Positions 1 to 8,438 of a DNA stretch of 33,163 nucleotides are shown here, one piece after another (within the stretch, counting starts at the first letter, position 1; every line of letters starts with the position of its first letter). This DNA is from Oligoflexia bacterium. GTDB lineage: Bacteria; Bdellovibrionota; UBA1018. The stretch lies in assembly GCA_903935335.1 (NCBI GenBank), contig CAIZRG010000044.1:1-33163 (forward strand), read 5' to 3'. The position numbers were made by a program, and so were the translations under genes. The notes beneath the pieces were generated by a model. The model did not search any database and had not been told where the DNA came from. It was given only the letters and a program-made list of their open reading frames with translations.

Positions 1-123
1 AATTAGTTTGAATTAATAAAATAATTAGGTAGCCTAAGGTTTTGAAAGAATTAAGATTATATTCTAGATTTTTGTTCAAAGAAAGCTTGATATGCATAAA
101 CTAAGGATAATCTGGGTATCTAT

Positions 124-1143
124 ATGAGTTCTATTCGTCGATTTTATTCAAAAATATTAGAATTTCGAGAAATTTCACTGGCACAAGGTCTTCATTTTTT
201 GGGTAGAGTGATGTATCAGGCTTCAGGGTATCGTTGGGAGGTTCGCCAAAGTGGTGATTTAAAGCTTGGGTATTGGTGTAAAGTGCTGAGAAAACGAAAT
301 TCAAGGCATTCTTATCCAAAACGCTTTGTTTTAGTCCCTGGATTTGGAGATAGTCCACTGTCTTGGCATGGAGTTATTTTGCTTTTGTATCCGATCTTGA
401 AAAAAAGATTTGATGAAATTGTTCTCATTGATTTTCCAGGATTTAGTGGGTTTCTTTCGCAGGAAAAATCTTTCCCTTCTATGGATTTCATGATGAAAAT
501 GTTTAATGATACGATGGATTCACTCAAGCCTCATACGATTTTGGGTCACTCCTTGGGTGGATGGCTTACAGTTCATTACTCTGGTGAATTTGGAACAAAA
601 AAGAGAGTTTCAGCTCATCAGTCGAGCTATGAAGGCCCGGCTCAGATTTTTCTAGTGAATCCATCAGGTGTTTTTGATGATCGGTCAACTCGGGAGGTGT
701 GTGAAGCTCTCTTTAAGGCTGCGGTGAGTGAGGGGTTTGATGTGCTTCGCCCTCATCTTTTTGCAAAAGAGCCCTCTTGGTTTTCTTGGGTGTCTTCTTC
801 TTTTTCGAAGTTTATTTCAAGAGAAGATATCCATCAATTTATTCATTCCATTAAAGACGAACATGATGCTCAGTCTATTGTGCCTCATATCAAAGCCAAA
901 GTTTGGTTAGTTTGGGGTAAAAAAGATACTTTGATTCCAGTGAGTTGTGCTCGTGCTTGGATTAATTGTCTCAATTCAAAAGAAATTAAATCAAATGCAA
1001 TTATTCTTAATGGTGTTGGTCATAGTCCTCATATTGAAAACCCAGCTGCAATTGCTGCGGTCTTAGGTCAGATTATTTTTGGTAAAGTCCCTCATCGTAT
1101 TGGAAAGCGTTGGTGGACAGTCCTTGGAGCTGAGCCGCTCTAG
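124..1143 (+). CDS. alpha/beta-hydrolase fold protein
   Basis: Soluble alpha/beta hydrolase of 339 residues, probably an esterase, lipase or C-C hydrolase-like enzyme of unknown substrate. The nucleophile elbow GHSLGG is at 141-146 (Ser143). The acid is Asp268 in WGKKDTLIP and the catalytic His is His300 in GVGHSPHIENP. VPGFGDSPLSW at 71-81 takes the place of the usual HG oxyanion loop. The segment at about 185-250 between core strands would be the lid. There is no signal peptide, so it is expected in the cytoplasm. The ATG at 124 has only a distant AAGG upstream. It ends one base before the convergent HAD gene, with no visible terminator between them. Fold assignment is firm; substrate is unknown. 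Confidence 0.85.
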   Translation: MSSIRRFYSKILEFREISLAQGLHFLGRVMYQASGYRWEVRQSGDLKLGYWCKVLRKRNSRHSYPKRFVLVPGFGDSPLSWHGVILLLYPILKKRFDEIVLIDFPGFSGFLSQEKSFPSMDFMMKMFNDTMDSLKPHTILGHSLGGWLTVHYSGEFGTKKRVSAHQSSYEGPAQIFLVNPSGVFDDRSTREVCEALFKAAVSEGFDVLRPHLFAKEPSWFSWVSSSFSKFISREDIHQFIHSIKDEHDAQSIVPHIKAKVWLVWGKKDTLIPVSCARAWINCLNSKEIKSNAIILNGVGHSPHIENPAAIAAVLGQIIFGKVPHRIGKRWWTVLGAEPL

Positions 1144-1144
1144 A

Positions 1145-2056
1145 TTAGAAGTTTTCATACTCAAAAAAATTTAAATTCGGATTATATTTTTGCATCTGTT
1201 TAAGTCCTAATTTTGAAATTTCCAGTATTTCAATTTTTTCTTTTAAAGAATCTTTTGTTAGATTTAAGAGTTTTGAAAGAGGTATTGAGTTTTTTGAATC
1301 AAATTGAAGTGATTCATGAATAATCCCAGCTAGAAAAAATAGTTCGTTGCATTTCATCCAATCAAATTCGTCTTCACAATGCTTGATCTCAAATTTCGTT
1401 ACATTATAGGTTTGTTTTTCACTCCAGAAGTGAATAGTATCATCAATAAGTACAGAATTTTGTAGATAATAGTAAAGATCTTCAGGAGAAATTTTTTCGA
1501 ATTGAGATAGTTTTTTAAGTTCTTTTTCTAAAATGAAAGCAATATCTTTTCCGTAGATACCACGAATTATTTCATCTTCTCTTGAGTAAATTGAATAAGA
1601 AAATTTATAATTATACCGCAGATTGAATTCATTCAAAAGAGTTTCATTTCTTTCTCGCGCTCCGTGACTGTAAAAGATAATTCGATTTCCTGGAATATTT
1701 GCTAGAAACTGAATAAACTGTGCAGCTCCTGGCCTAAGAACATGCTTGATTTCAAAAACATCTCCTGATTTGCTATGATTGAAATCAACTACTTGAAGTT
1801 TTTGTCCATGTTTTTCAGATAAAAAAAGAGATGGAATGTATTCAAATGTAAAAAGATCATCTGATGCAATCAGTGTACCATCAATATCAAGAAAGAAAAA
1901 ATTTTCAATAGAATTTTCTTTTAAAATTTCATTTAAAGTTTTTCCATTATGCTGAGAATCAGTTTGATTTATTTCTTCTGATTTTTTAAAATCCTCAACC
2001 ATAGAAAAGCAAACCTGAAAACCAAGAACAAGCTTTATCATGAGCCATAGATTCAT
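1145..2056 (-). CDS. exported HAD-superfamily phosphatase-like protein
   Basis: 303 residues. The first 18-19 residues are hydrophobic and look like a Sec signal peptide. The HAD core follows: motif I FFLDIDGTL (Asp57, Asp59), motif II Ser130 in IIFYSHG, and motif IV VLIDD (Asp205, Asp206). LRPGAAQFIQFLA at 108-118 before motif II resembles the FCP1/SCP (NLI-interacting factor) group, but DxDGT instead of DLDET leaves the subfamily open. An exported HAD of this type is uncommon. GGGGGAA lies about 9 bases before the ATG at 2056. The gene starts 28 bases after the glycosyltransferase gene upstream, so it is probably the last gene of that operon. Possible roles are dephosphorylation of an envelope sugar or lipid intermediate, or of prey or host material; both are inference. 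Confidence 0.7.
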   Translation of the reverse strand: MNLWLMIKLVLGFQVCFSMVEDFKKSEEINQTDSQHNGKTLNEILKENSIENFFFLDIDGTLIASDDLFTFEYIPSLFLSEKHGQKLQVVDFNHSKSGDVFEIKHVLRPGAAQFIQFLANIPGNRIIFYSHGARERNETLLNEFNLRYNYKFSYSIYSREDEIIRGIYGKDIAFILEKELKKLSQFEKISPEDLYYYLQNSVLIDDTIHFWSEKQTYNVTKFEIKHCEDEFDWMKCNELFFLAGIIHESLQFDSKNSIPLSKLLNLTKDSLKEKIEILEISKLGLKQMQKYNPNLNFFEYENF

Positions 2057-2084
2057 TGAAATAATTCCCCCATTTTACAAATTA

Positions 2085-3386
2085 TTATTTAGATAAATAA
2101 TAAGCTTTTCCATAGTCTCCTTGGATTGAACCTCCGTTGATATGAATATATGAGACGAAATTGGCAGAAATAAATAGCTCAGAGAAAAAAAGTAGAGTCA
2201 GTAAAATTTTTCCTAATTTTTTTTCAGGGTTAGCCATTCGGATTAGAAAAATAAATTCTAAAGGAAAAGTTACAGTCAGATAATAGCGACGAATGTTGAT
2301 TCCTGTAAGAGTTAACAAAATTCCACATCCCCAAAAGGCTGAGCTTTGTACAAAAGCAGTTTTTGAACTTTTCCCAATGAGCAGAGATGCCGTTTGCTTG
2401 CGATTTGCCCAAAGCTGGATGACTGCTGATTGTAATATAAAGAGAACGGAAAGCAGAGTGGTCAAATGAGCTAGACCCACTAAAAAGCTAGGATGTCCTT
2501 GAATGAGAGGGTAGCGGATGAAATCGGAGATTTGATCCCAGTTGGAGTTTCCTCGCAGTAGTCCTAGAGGATTGCCTAAATGAAGGCCAGTGGGGTCAGT
2601 CAACCAAAAAGTCCAGTATTTAAGCTGGATCATTTCTTCCCATCCCCTGCTAAGCGGTTGATCAATGGGGTTTTGAAAAAGAAACTTAAACCAAGGAATT
2701 AAAGGTAAGGTTCCTAAAAAAGATCCCATCCACCAAAATTTCCAATGGGTTTTATTTTGATCTGAATCAAAAAAGAGGGTCCACAGGACAAGTGCTAAAG
2801 CAAAAAAAAAGCCACTCATGTGAACTTGTCCGATGAGGGCTCCAATGAGTCCCCATGTTAAAGCCCCCTGCCAATGATTTTTTTTCCACCAGCCCATCAG
2901 AGTTAACATCGAAAAAAAGGGTAAAAAAGGCTCTGGCCAGAGTTTTCTTTGGTAAAGGACTAAAAAGGGGTTAACCATGGCTAAAAGAAAAGCCCAAAGC
3001 CATGTTATTTTTTCTTTTTTCTCTTGGATAAACTTCCAAACAAAGGGAAGGATAAGGCTCATTCCAAAGACAGAAAACAGCTGGACTGCGTGAGCAAGAG
3101 AGGTCGGTTGAGTAATGCCAAAAAGCTTAGCAAGGATGGCAAAGACCCAGATACTCATTCCAGGATTTGCAAGATAAACTCCTGAAGGCATTCCATACCA
3201 AGGCCAAGGCTGAGTTATTCCAATGAGTTGGGTTTGGATAAAATTATACTCTTCATCTTCTTTGTACTCCATATCGTTGACATAGGTTAGCCTTAAGAGG
3301 AGTCCTATGATGAGAGTCGCTGATAAGTAGATCATCCAGGATGAACTGAATACAGAGTTTTTGAAATAGGATTTTTTACTTTTCAT
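2085..3386 (-). CDS. GT-C family membrane glycosyltransferase (GT39/ArnT-like)
   Basis: 433 residues with about ten hydrophobic helices, starting with one at about 17-34. The first external loop has an acidic motif, E43-D44-E45-E46-Y47, that matches the DE-x-x-Y type signature of GT39/PMT and ArnT enzymes, where the Asp is the catalytic base. Such enzymes take a sugar from polyprenyl phosphate and attach it to a lipid or protein acceptor on the outer face of the inner membrane. The start overlaps the stop of the preceding triple-fusion gene by ATGA (3383-3386), which points to translational coupling. It is shorter than ArnT (about 550 residues) and lacks an obvious C-terminal periplasmic domain. 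Donor and acceptor cannot be read from sequence. Confidence 0.75.
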   Translation of the reverse strand: MKSKKSYFKNSVFSSSWMIYLSATLIIGLLLRLTYVNDMEYKEDEEYNFIQTQLIGITQPWPWYGMPSGVYLANPGMSIWVFAILAKLFGITQPTSLAHAVQLFSVFGMSLILPFVWKFIQEKKEKITWLWAFLLAMVNPFLVLYQRKLWPEPFLPFFSMLTLMGWWKKNHWQGALTWGLIGALIGQVHMSGFFFALALVLWTLFFDSDQNKTHWKFWWMGSFLGTLPLIPWFKFLFQNPIDQPLSRGWEEMIQLKYWTFWLTDPTGLHLGNPLGLLRGNSNWDQISDFIRYPLIQGHPSFLVGLAHLTTLLSVLFILQSAVIQLWANRKQTASLLIGKSSKTAFVQSSAFWGCGILLTLTGINIRRYYLTVTFPLEFIFLIRMANPEKKLGKILLTLLFFSELFISANFVSYIHINGGSIQGDYGKAYYLSK

Positions 3387-6238
3387 AAAAAAATTCTTAC
3401 CATTCTGAGAGAGAGATATTCAATCACTCTACCGTGGGTATAGGAATCTGGAAATTCTAATTGAGAAATGTCATTCCTAAAGGCTGGATGGACAATCACT
3501 TCAGCTTCAGGATTTTTTGTCAATAAGTGAAACAATCTTCCAGGGTCTTGAAAGTCCTTGAGAGATGGATAAATGAATTTTAACGAGTGAAACCCGTGCT
3601 GTTTTAAAAAAGGAGTCATCCATCGAGAAAGAATCAAAATAGGAAGCTTTTTTGTTTTCCATAATGAGGCATCCCAAGGGAGACGAATGGTTTGGATTCC
3701 TTTTGAATGAAGCAAGTCTGCCATTTTACTGATCCATCCTGGGAGAAGGTGGATATGTTGATGACCATCCAGGTAATGGATTTGTACTCCGATTGAAACG
3801 AGATAGTCAAGCTGTTGGCAAAGCTCAGCGTGAACTTCCTGAATGAGGTGACTTTGGTTTGTAAAAGGATTCATCCATCTCAGAAGAAGTTGGGTAGGAG
3901 AAGAAATAAATTGAGGAGTTGAGTTGTGAGATTTTTTCAGAAGTGGGGAGTTTGGACTCAGATTCCCCAGGGGTCGACCATAAGTTAAGTTGAAGTGGAG
4001 GCCTAGCTGGACCGACTTTAAAACGCAAAGATCGCTTAGGTGCTCCGTGAGAAAAGGAGCATTTGCCATGAGAGAGACTCTTCGGACAATTCCTAGTTGC
4101 GCAAGCTTCAAAATACCAAGATTGACCCCTGGAGAAAGTCCCCAGTCATCTGCAGTTATATTTTGAGGACGGGGATTTGATTCATAGATTCCTAGTTGAA
4201 AGCGCTTCCAGATCTTGGGCAATTCTATCATGGACTGCATCAACTGAAGCAGTCTTCTCTGAAAAATTCTATGGAAAAAGGAGCGAGGATTTTTTTTGAA
4301 ACGATAGAGGTTTGAAAGTGGGAGAGCTTGACTTCGAAAATTTTGTGCCTTGGCAATCAAGCTCATTTCAGTAGAAAATAAAAAGCCCTGAGCAATTTGC
4401 AAGGCAAAAATTTTCTCAGCAGCCTTTCTATGGAGTGCAAAGGGAAGAAGATGACTCACACTCTGTGGGTAGTCAGATCCACGGACGAGATCGTATCCTG
4501 AGTTCAAGAGTTCTAGAGCCATTACATAGAAAGATGGCTCACTGAGGAAGACATGGGGGAAAAAAAATAAAGTTTGTCCTTGAGCTGCTAAAAATCCTTC
4601 TTGAGCTGCTTGACCCTCTTTTCTATTTTGAGTTGATTTTAGCACTTTGATTTGAATTTTTGGGCTACTTAAAGCCTGACAAGCTTTAGAAAATGACAGA
4701 ATTTTAGAAGAAAATGGGTCCATGAAAATAATGATTTCTAAGGTTTCTGATAAAGTTGATGGAATGAGTGAAATAAAATGGGAAAGGTTTTGATAGAAGT
4801 CATCTCTTTCGATTGTGTTGAGTTGGCCTAAATGACCAAAAATAATCAGAGAAGACTTTATCCAAGGAGATGAAATGGGATCGGTCGGCCAAGCTTTTGT
4901 TGTTTTTCTTGAAAGGTGATAAAATTTTCTCAGCCGTCGATTCATGATTGAGGGCTTAGATTCGATCCATGCTAGCCGGAAAGTTGAAATTCCTAAAAAA
5001 ACGATACTTATAAAAGGAAGGGAGTAGGTTTGGATCCAAAAAAAGAGCGGATCTCCGACAATATCTTTTCCTGGAAGTGAAATCGTAAGTACACCTAAAA
5101 TGAGAGAAAAAGCAGTGAACCTATCTATATAGCGGGTATTTAGAAACATCAAAAGAAAGGATACGGGAATAGCCAGTGGAGTGAGAGAGTATTTGAAAGT
5201 TTGAGGCATGAGCCCAATGGGGATAAAAAGGCCTATTGAAAAAAATAATCCTCTTCCTAGGAAGGAGCGAGGGGTTCTTTGAGTCCAAAAACTCAATACT
5301 CCTAAGCAAACTAAAAGAGCTAAGCTGGTATATAAAATCTCCCCCCCCAGTGGAGAAATCCAGCCTAATTTTTGAAGTCGAAGGAGGACGCTTTTCCAGG
5401 ATTGACTTCCGTAATGAGAAGAATCAAAATAAGCAGAATCTGAAGCGACAATCTGAAGCCAAGAGCTGAATAATAGCTTTGTAGCGGGATACGATGGAAT
5501 CCAAAAAAAGAAGATCAGGCTTAGAATAAAAATGAAGAGGAGATTCCAGGTGATCACTTTCTTTCTTTGAGATGAATTAAAAAAAAGTAGGTAAAGAAAT
5601 CCCGGGCTTATTTTTATCAGTGCTGGAATGATCAGTCCTGATGCCGATAGTTTTGGCCTTTGGGTGACCCATCCGTAAAGAGCTAAACAGTATCCTAAGA
5701 ACATTAAGCTAGAGATTTGCCCAATGGTAAAGCAATCTAGTCCAAGTCTTAAGGTAAAAAAGCAGGCAAGGCAGGTAATTCCTGTCGGCTCAAGGTGAGA
5801 TTTTTGATTCAATTTGGGTTTTAGAGAAAGGCTGTAACTTTGTTTCAGTGTTTTCTGAATGATTAAAAAACCCAATAAAAACCATAAAAATTGAAGAAAA
5901 AACCAGGTTAGTTTGGCTTGCGTGCGTGTGAGTTCGGCAAGAGCTCTGAAAAATAGGAGGAGGGGTGGGGGATAGCGAAAAGGAGAAGTTCCGTCTGTTA
6001 AATTATAGATTTTTTCCCACATGAGGGCTTTGGCTCTTACAGCTGCTCGGTAGTAAACCTCAAAATCAGTATAACCTTGTTGAGTTCCAACTTTATAAGC
6101 ATAAAGGGGAAGTAGGATTATCATCATTAAAAAGGATAGAGATAAAAGCGTTTGATTAAACCTTTTAGGTAGCTTAAGTTGAGCTCGATAGGTTCTATGG
6201 ATGTGAGATTTACTGGGATGGGATTCTTTTACAAACAT
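3383..6238 (-). CDS. three-domain fusion: GT87 glycosyltransferase, inactive GT2-like domain, YdjC-type deacetylase
   Basis: 951 residues from the ATG at 6238. A TTG at 6289 would add 17 residues, but its AGGA lies only one base away, so the ATG, overlapping the upstream gene by 29 bases, is preferred. Domain 1 (about 30-425) is a multi-spanning GT87 (DUF2029) mannosyltransferase-like part with DFEVYY at 58-63 and RYPPP at 88-92. Domain 2 (about 461-670) is collinear with the GT2 domain of the upstream gene, for example KEGQAAQEGFLAAQG at 541-555, but the catalytic DxD is replaced by Pro-His-Val at 561-563. Domain 3 (about 692-938) is a YdjC/ChbG/HpnK carbohydrate deacetylase with TADDWG (Asp697, Asp698), LHFNLT (His748), the histidine cluster GHQHIHLLP (826-830) and a late His917. 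The metal and catalytic residues of the deacetylase look intact. Confidence 0.8.
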   Translation of the reverse strand: MFVKESHPSKSHIHRTYRAQLKLPKRFNQTLLSLSFLMMIILLPLYAYKVGTQQGYTDFEVYYRAAVRAKALMWEKIYNLTDGTSPFRYPPPLLLFFRALAELTRTQAKLTWFFLQFLWFLLGFLIIQKTLKQSYSLSLKPKLNQKSHLEPTGITCLACFFTLRLGLDCFTIGQISSLMFLGYCLALYGWVTQRPKLSASGLIIPALIKISPGFLYLLFFNSSQRKKVITWNLLFIFILSLIFFFWIPSYPATKLLFSSWLQIVASDSAYFDSSHYGSQSWKSVLLRLQKLGWISPLGGEILYTSLALLVCLGVLSFWTQRTPRSFLGRGLFFSIGLFIPIGLMPQTFKYSLTPLAIPVSFLLMFLNTRYIDRFTAFSLILGVLTISLPGKDIVGDPLFFWIQTYSLPFISIVFLGISTFRLAWIESKPSIMNRRLRKFYHLSRKTTKAWPTDPISSPWIKSSLIIFGHLGQLNTIERDDFYQNLSHFISLIPSTLSETLEIIIFMDPFSSKILSFSKACQALSSPKIQIKVLKSTQNRKEGQAAQEGFLAAQGQTLFFFPHVFLSEPSFYVMALELLNSGYDLVRGSDYPQSVSHLLPFALHRKAAEKIFALQIAQGFLFSTEMSLIAKAQNFRSQALPLSNLYRFKKNPRSFFHRIFQRRLLQLMQSMIELPKIWKRFQLGIYESNPRPQNITADDWGLSPGVNLGILKLAQLGIVRRVSLMANAPFLTEHLSDLCVLKSVQLGLHFNLTYGRPLGNLSPNSPLLKKSHNSTPQFISSPTQLLLRWMNPFTNQSHLIQEVHAELCQQLDYLVSIGVQIHYLDGHQHIHLLPGWISKMADLLHSKGIQTIRLPWDASLWKTKKLPILILSRWMTPFLKQHGFHSLKFIYPSLKDFQDPGRLFHLLTKNPEAEVIVHPAFRNDISQLEFPDSYTHGRVIEYLSLRMVRIFL

Positions 6239-7649
6239 AAAGGATATCAGCAAAAAAAAGACTGCTACAGCGTTCTGAAAAAACTTCAAATCCTACTTTT
6301 TTCATTAAATTTTCCCACTCTGAAGAGCTTCTGAAGTGAAGGTGTTTTTCTTCTGATTGGGTGAAGCCAATCTGGGTAGCTATTTTTTCATAGAGTTGGT
6401 TCCACGTTGACCTCATTCCAATTCTGGGTTCTACCTCACGAACGAGTAGGACTCCTCCAGGCTCTAGTTTTTTAAAAGCCCAGAGAATCAACTTTTCTTG
6501 GGTTTTAGTGTCGAAGTAGTGTAGAATATCAATCATCATAATTCCTGAGAAATTTTCCTGAGTGATGATAGGGTCAACTAAAGATCCTACCTGAAGTGAA
6601 ATATTTTTGATCTCTTTTGTGGCTAACTGGGCAATGGCAATTCGGTTAGAATCATGATCCATTCCAATGATCTGACGAAAAGGGAATCTCAGGGCTAAAG
6701 CTAGCGTGAAAAGGCCATGGCCACATCCTAGGTCCAAGATCCTTCCTTGGGTGGGAACATAAGCTGCCATGGTTGAGTAAGGAGTGAGGATCCAACGAGC
6801 AAAAAGGAAAGTACGTGTTTGGAAAGAAGCATTTTGATATCGCGATAAAATTTTTTTTGAAAAGGTAGGGCCATATTTTTTTTTTGAATTTCTCCAAATA
6901 ATTTGGGTTAACCAGTGAGCGACTAGAATGCATTCCTTGAGAATTCGAACCGTTGATTTTTCACTCTTGAGGTTGAGCGTTACTGGGAGTTCAGTCTGGT
7001 GGTATTCTAAGGCCGTTGCAGTGAGAAAAAGCTCAAGATCAAATAAGAAGCCAGGACAAGTTTGGCGGCTAAAAGCTTCTAAAGCCAGTTTTCGGGACAT
7101 AGCTTTAATCCCTGCTTGTGTGTCTCCAGTGTTAATAGGTAGTAAAAAACGAACTAATTGATTGAACCTAAGACCTAAGCGATGACGGCCATAGGCCAAA
7201 CGGAGAAGTTTGACAGGAATATTGAACTGACTTTCAGGAAGTCGCCGGTTGCCTGTGATCAGGTCGTAGCCTGATTTAAGTTTTTTAATGGCTTCATCGA
7301 AAAAAGCTAAATCATAAGGAAGATCAGCATCAGTCAAGAAAATCCAGTGACCCTGGGAGTTCAGAAACCCCGTTCGAATAGCAGCACCTTTACCTACAGG
7401 AGAGGAGTGTCTAAACACTTTGACTTGTGGAAACTTCAAGGCAAGCTGGTCAGCGATTTGACCCCCGGCAATATCAGAATTTGGGACTATCAGAATCTCA
7501 AAAGTCTGAAATCTTTGACTCAAAAAATGATGAGCTTCTATGACAGTTGCTTCCAAAAATCGGGAGGAGTTTTTAGCTGGAATGATGAGAGATACCTCGA
7601 TCTTGGCAGAGCTGAGGTGACTTAGGTCTAAAAAAGGAAGGGGTCTCAT
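6210..7649 (-). CDS. GT2 polyprenyl-phosphate sugar synthase-like domain fused to SAM methyltransferase
   Basis: 479 residues from the ATG at 7649. A GTG at 7664 is possible and adds five residues; neither has a good ribosome site. Residues about 18-235 are a GT-A glycosyltransferase of the DPM1/ALG5 type, with SLIIPAKN, GKGAAIRTG, LTDADLPYD (DxD at 107-109) and GDTQAGIKAM (about 175-184). These normally move a sugar from a nucleotide donor to polyprenyl phosphate. No C-terminal membrane helices follow. Instead residues about 270-470 are a class I methyltransferase with ILDLGCGHG (304-312) and the acidic strand end MDHD (330-333). It lies just downstream of tRNA-Gly and overlaps the triple-fusion gene. 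The likely job is to make a lipid-linked sugar, perhaps with methylation of the sugar. Domain calls are firm, pathway is inferred. Confidence 0.85.
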   Translation of the reverse strand: MRPLPFLDLSHLSSAKIEVSLIIPAKNSSRFLEATVIEAHHFLSQRFQTFEILIVPNSDIAGGQIADQLALKFPQVKVFRHSSPVGKGAAIRTGFLNSQGHWIFLTDADLPYDLAFFDEAIKKLKSGYDLITGNRRLPESQFNIPVKLLRLAYGRHRLGLRFNQLVRFLLPINTGDTQAGIKAMSRKLALEAFSRQTCPGFLFDLELFLTATALEYHQTELPVTLNLKSEKSTVRILKECILVAHWLTQIIWRNSKKKYGPTFSKKILSRYQNASFQTRTFLFARWILTPYSTMAAYVPTQGRILDLGCGHGLFTLALALRFPFRQIIGMDHDSNRIAIAQLATKEIKNISLQVGSLVDPIITQENFSGIMMIDILHYFDTKTQEKLILWAFKKLEPGGVLLVREVEPRIGMRSTWNQLYEKIATQIGFTQSEEKHLHFRSSSEWENLMKKVGFEVFSERCSSLFFADILYVCKRIPSQ

Positions 7650-7709
7650 TTCTTGTAGGAGCACTTATAAATAATTATCAGAGTTTTAAGCTCTATTAAA
7701 GAATTGTTT

Positions 7710-7786
7710 TGGAGCGGGCTAAGGGGCTCGAACCCTCGACCTCCACGTTGGCAACGTGGCGCTCTAGCCAACTGAGCTAAGCCCGC
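7710..7786 (-). tRNA. tRNA-Gly (anticodon GCC)
   Basis: Read on the minus strand, a complete cloverleaf is present. The 7-bp acceptor stem (GCGGGCT with AGCCCGC) closes fully. The D arm is AGCTCAGTTGGCTAGAGC. The anticodon stem CCACG/CGTGG holds the loop TTGCCAA with anticodon GCC. The T arm carries GGTTCGAGCCC. The discriminator is U, as usual for glycine tRNAs, and CCA is encoded at 7710-7712. It lies 61 bases upstream of the GT2-methyltransferase gene in the same direction. Confidence 0.97.
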
Positions 7787-7803
7787 ACCTGAGGGAGAAG
7801 GGG

Positions 7804-7832
7804 AACTTAACAAAGCTGCTTTCTCATTGCAA
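7804..7832 (-). promoter_or_regulatory. putative sigma-70 promoter for tRNA-Gly
   Basis: On the minus strand TTGCAA (7827-7832) and TAAGTT (7804-7809) are separated by exactly 17 bases. Initiation would fall about 10 bases before the tRNA. The -35 matches consensus at four of six positions, the -10 at only three. The same transcript could run into the glycosylation genes, because no convincing terminator follows the tRNA. Confidence 0.35.
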
Positions 7833-7886
7833 CTGTTTCTCCCGTTTCTAGTTGATGGCCTGGGATAAACTTGATCTAACCAAAAT

Positions 7887-8438
7887 ATGAAAATTTATAC
7901 TAAGCGGGGTGATTCTGGAGATACGAGTTTAAGGGGAGGAGTGAGGGTTCCTAAAGATGAGATTCGGGTTCGAGCTTATGGTACTTTAGATGAGCTCAAT
8001 TCAGTCCTAGGGATGGTTCTTGCTGAGTTTTCTGGGCCTGAGGAGCTTAGATTGACTTTGGTTAGAGTTCAGTCTAAGCTTTTTCAATTAGGTTCAGAAT
8101 TAGCCACTCCGTGGGGTGAAGATCCAGGCATTCAATGTCTAGAAAGCTCAGAGGTCGTTGCTCTGGAAAATGGAATTGATGTGATGGAGTCTCAAATGAG
8201 TCCTTTAAAAACATTTATTCTTCCAGGGGGCATGAGAATTGCTTCTCTTATCCATTTTGCTAGAACTGTGAGCCGTCGCGCAGAGCGGGAGCTTGTGACT
8301 TTGAATCGAGCTGAAAAATTGAGACCTGTGGTTTTACAGTACATGAACCGATTGAGTGATTATTTATTTGTCGCGGCACGTTATTTGAACCACTTTCATC
8401 AGGTTTTAGATATTCCTTGGATGGCTTCTCAGGATTAA
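7887..8438 (+). CDS. PduO-type cob(I)alamin adenosyltransferase
   Basis: 183 residues, the usual length for a single-domain PduO/MMAB ATP:corrinoid adenosyltransferase, which makes adenosylcobalamin from cob(I)alamin and ATP in the cytoplasm. Family signatures are in order: TKRGDSGDTSL (5-15, ATP binding), RAYGTLDELNS (29-39), FILPGG (110-115), ARTVSRRAERE (125-135) and YMNRLSDYLF (152-161). The invariant Arg and Asp residues of these motifs are present. There is no clear ribosome site before the ATG. Its stop overlaps the 3' end of the convergent pgsA by four bases. No B12-dependent enzyme lies in the window, so the consumer is unknown. Confidence 0.95.
   Translation: MKIYTKRGDSGDTSLRGGVRVPKDEIRVRAYGTLDELNSVLGMVLAEFSGPEELRLTLVRVQSKLFQLGSELATPWGEDPGIQCLESSEVVALENGIDVMESQMSPLKTFILPGGMRIASLIHFARTVSRRAERELVTLNRAEKLRPVVLQYMNRLSDYLFVAARYLNHFHQVLDIPWMASQD

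Noticed and set aside
1..123. Promoter before the alpha/beta hydrolase
   Set aside because: AT-rich hexamers such as TTGAAA (42-47) and TATATT (58-63) occur but at the wrong spacing, so none is called.
2082..2103. Ten-base AT-only inverted repeat with a two-base centre at the end of the GT39-like gene
   Set aside because: It includes the stop codon and coding bases, has no G or C pairs and no T-run; the downstream gene follows after 28 bases, so termination there is unlikely.
6239..6289. TTG-initiated N-terminal extension of the triple fusion
   Set aside because: AGGA is only one base from the TTG and the added residues duplicate the overlap with the upstream gene; the ATG at 6238 gives a normal basic start before the first helix.
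7680..7694. Small hairpin between tRNA-Gly and the GT2 gene, considered as a terminator
   Set aside because: The stem is only four to five pairs and no T-run follows it on the minus strand.
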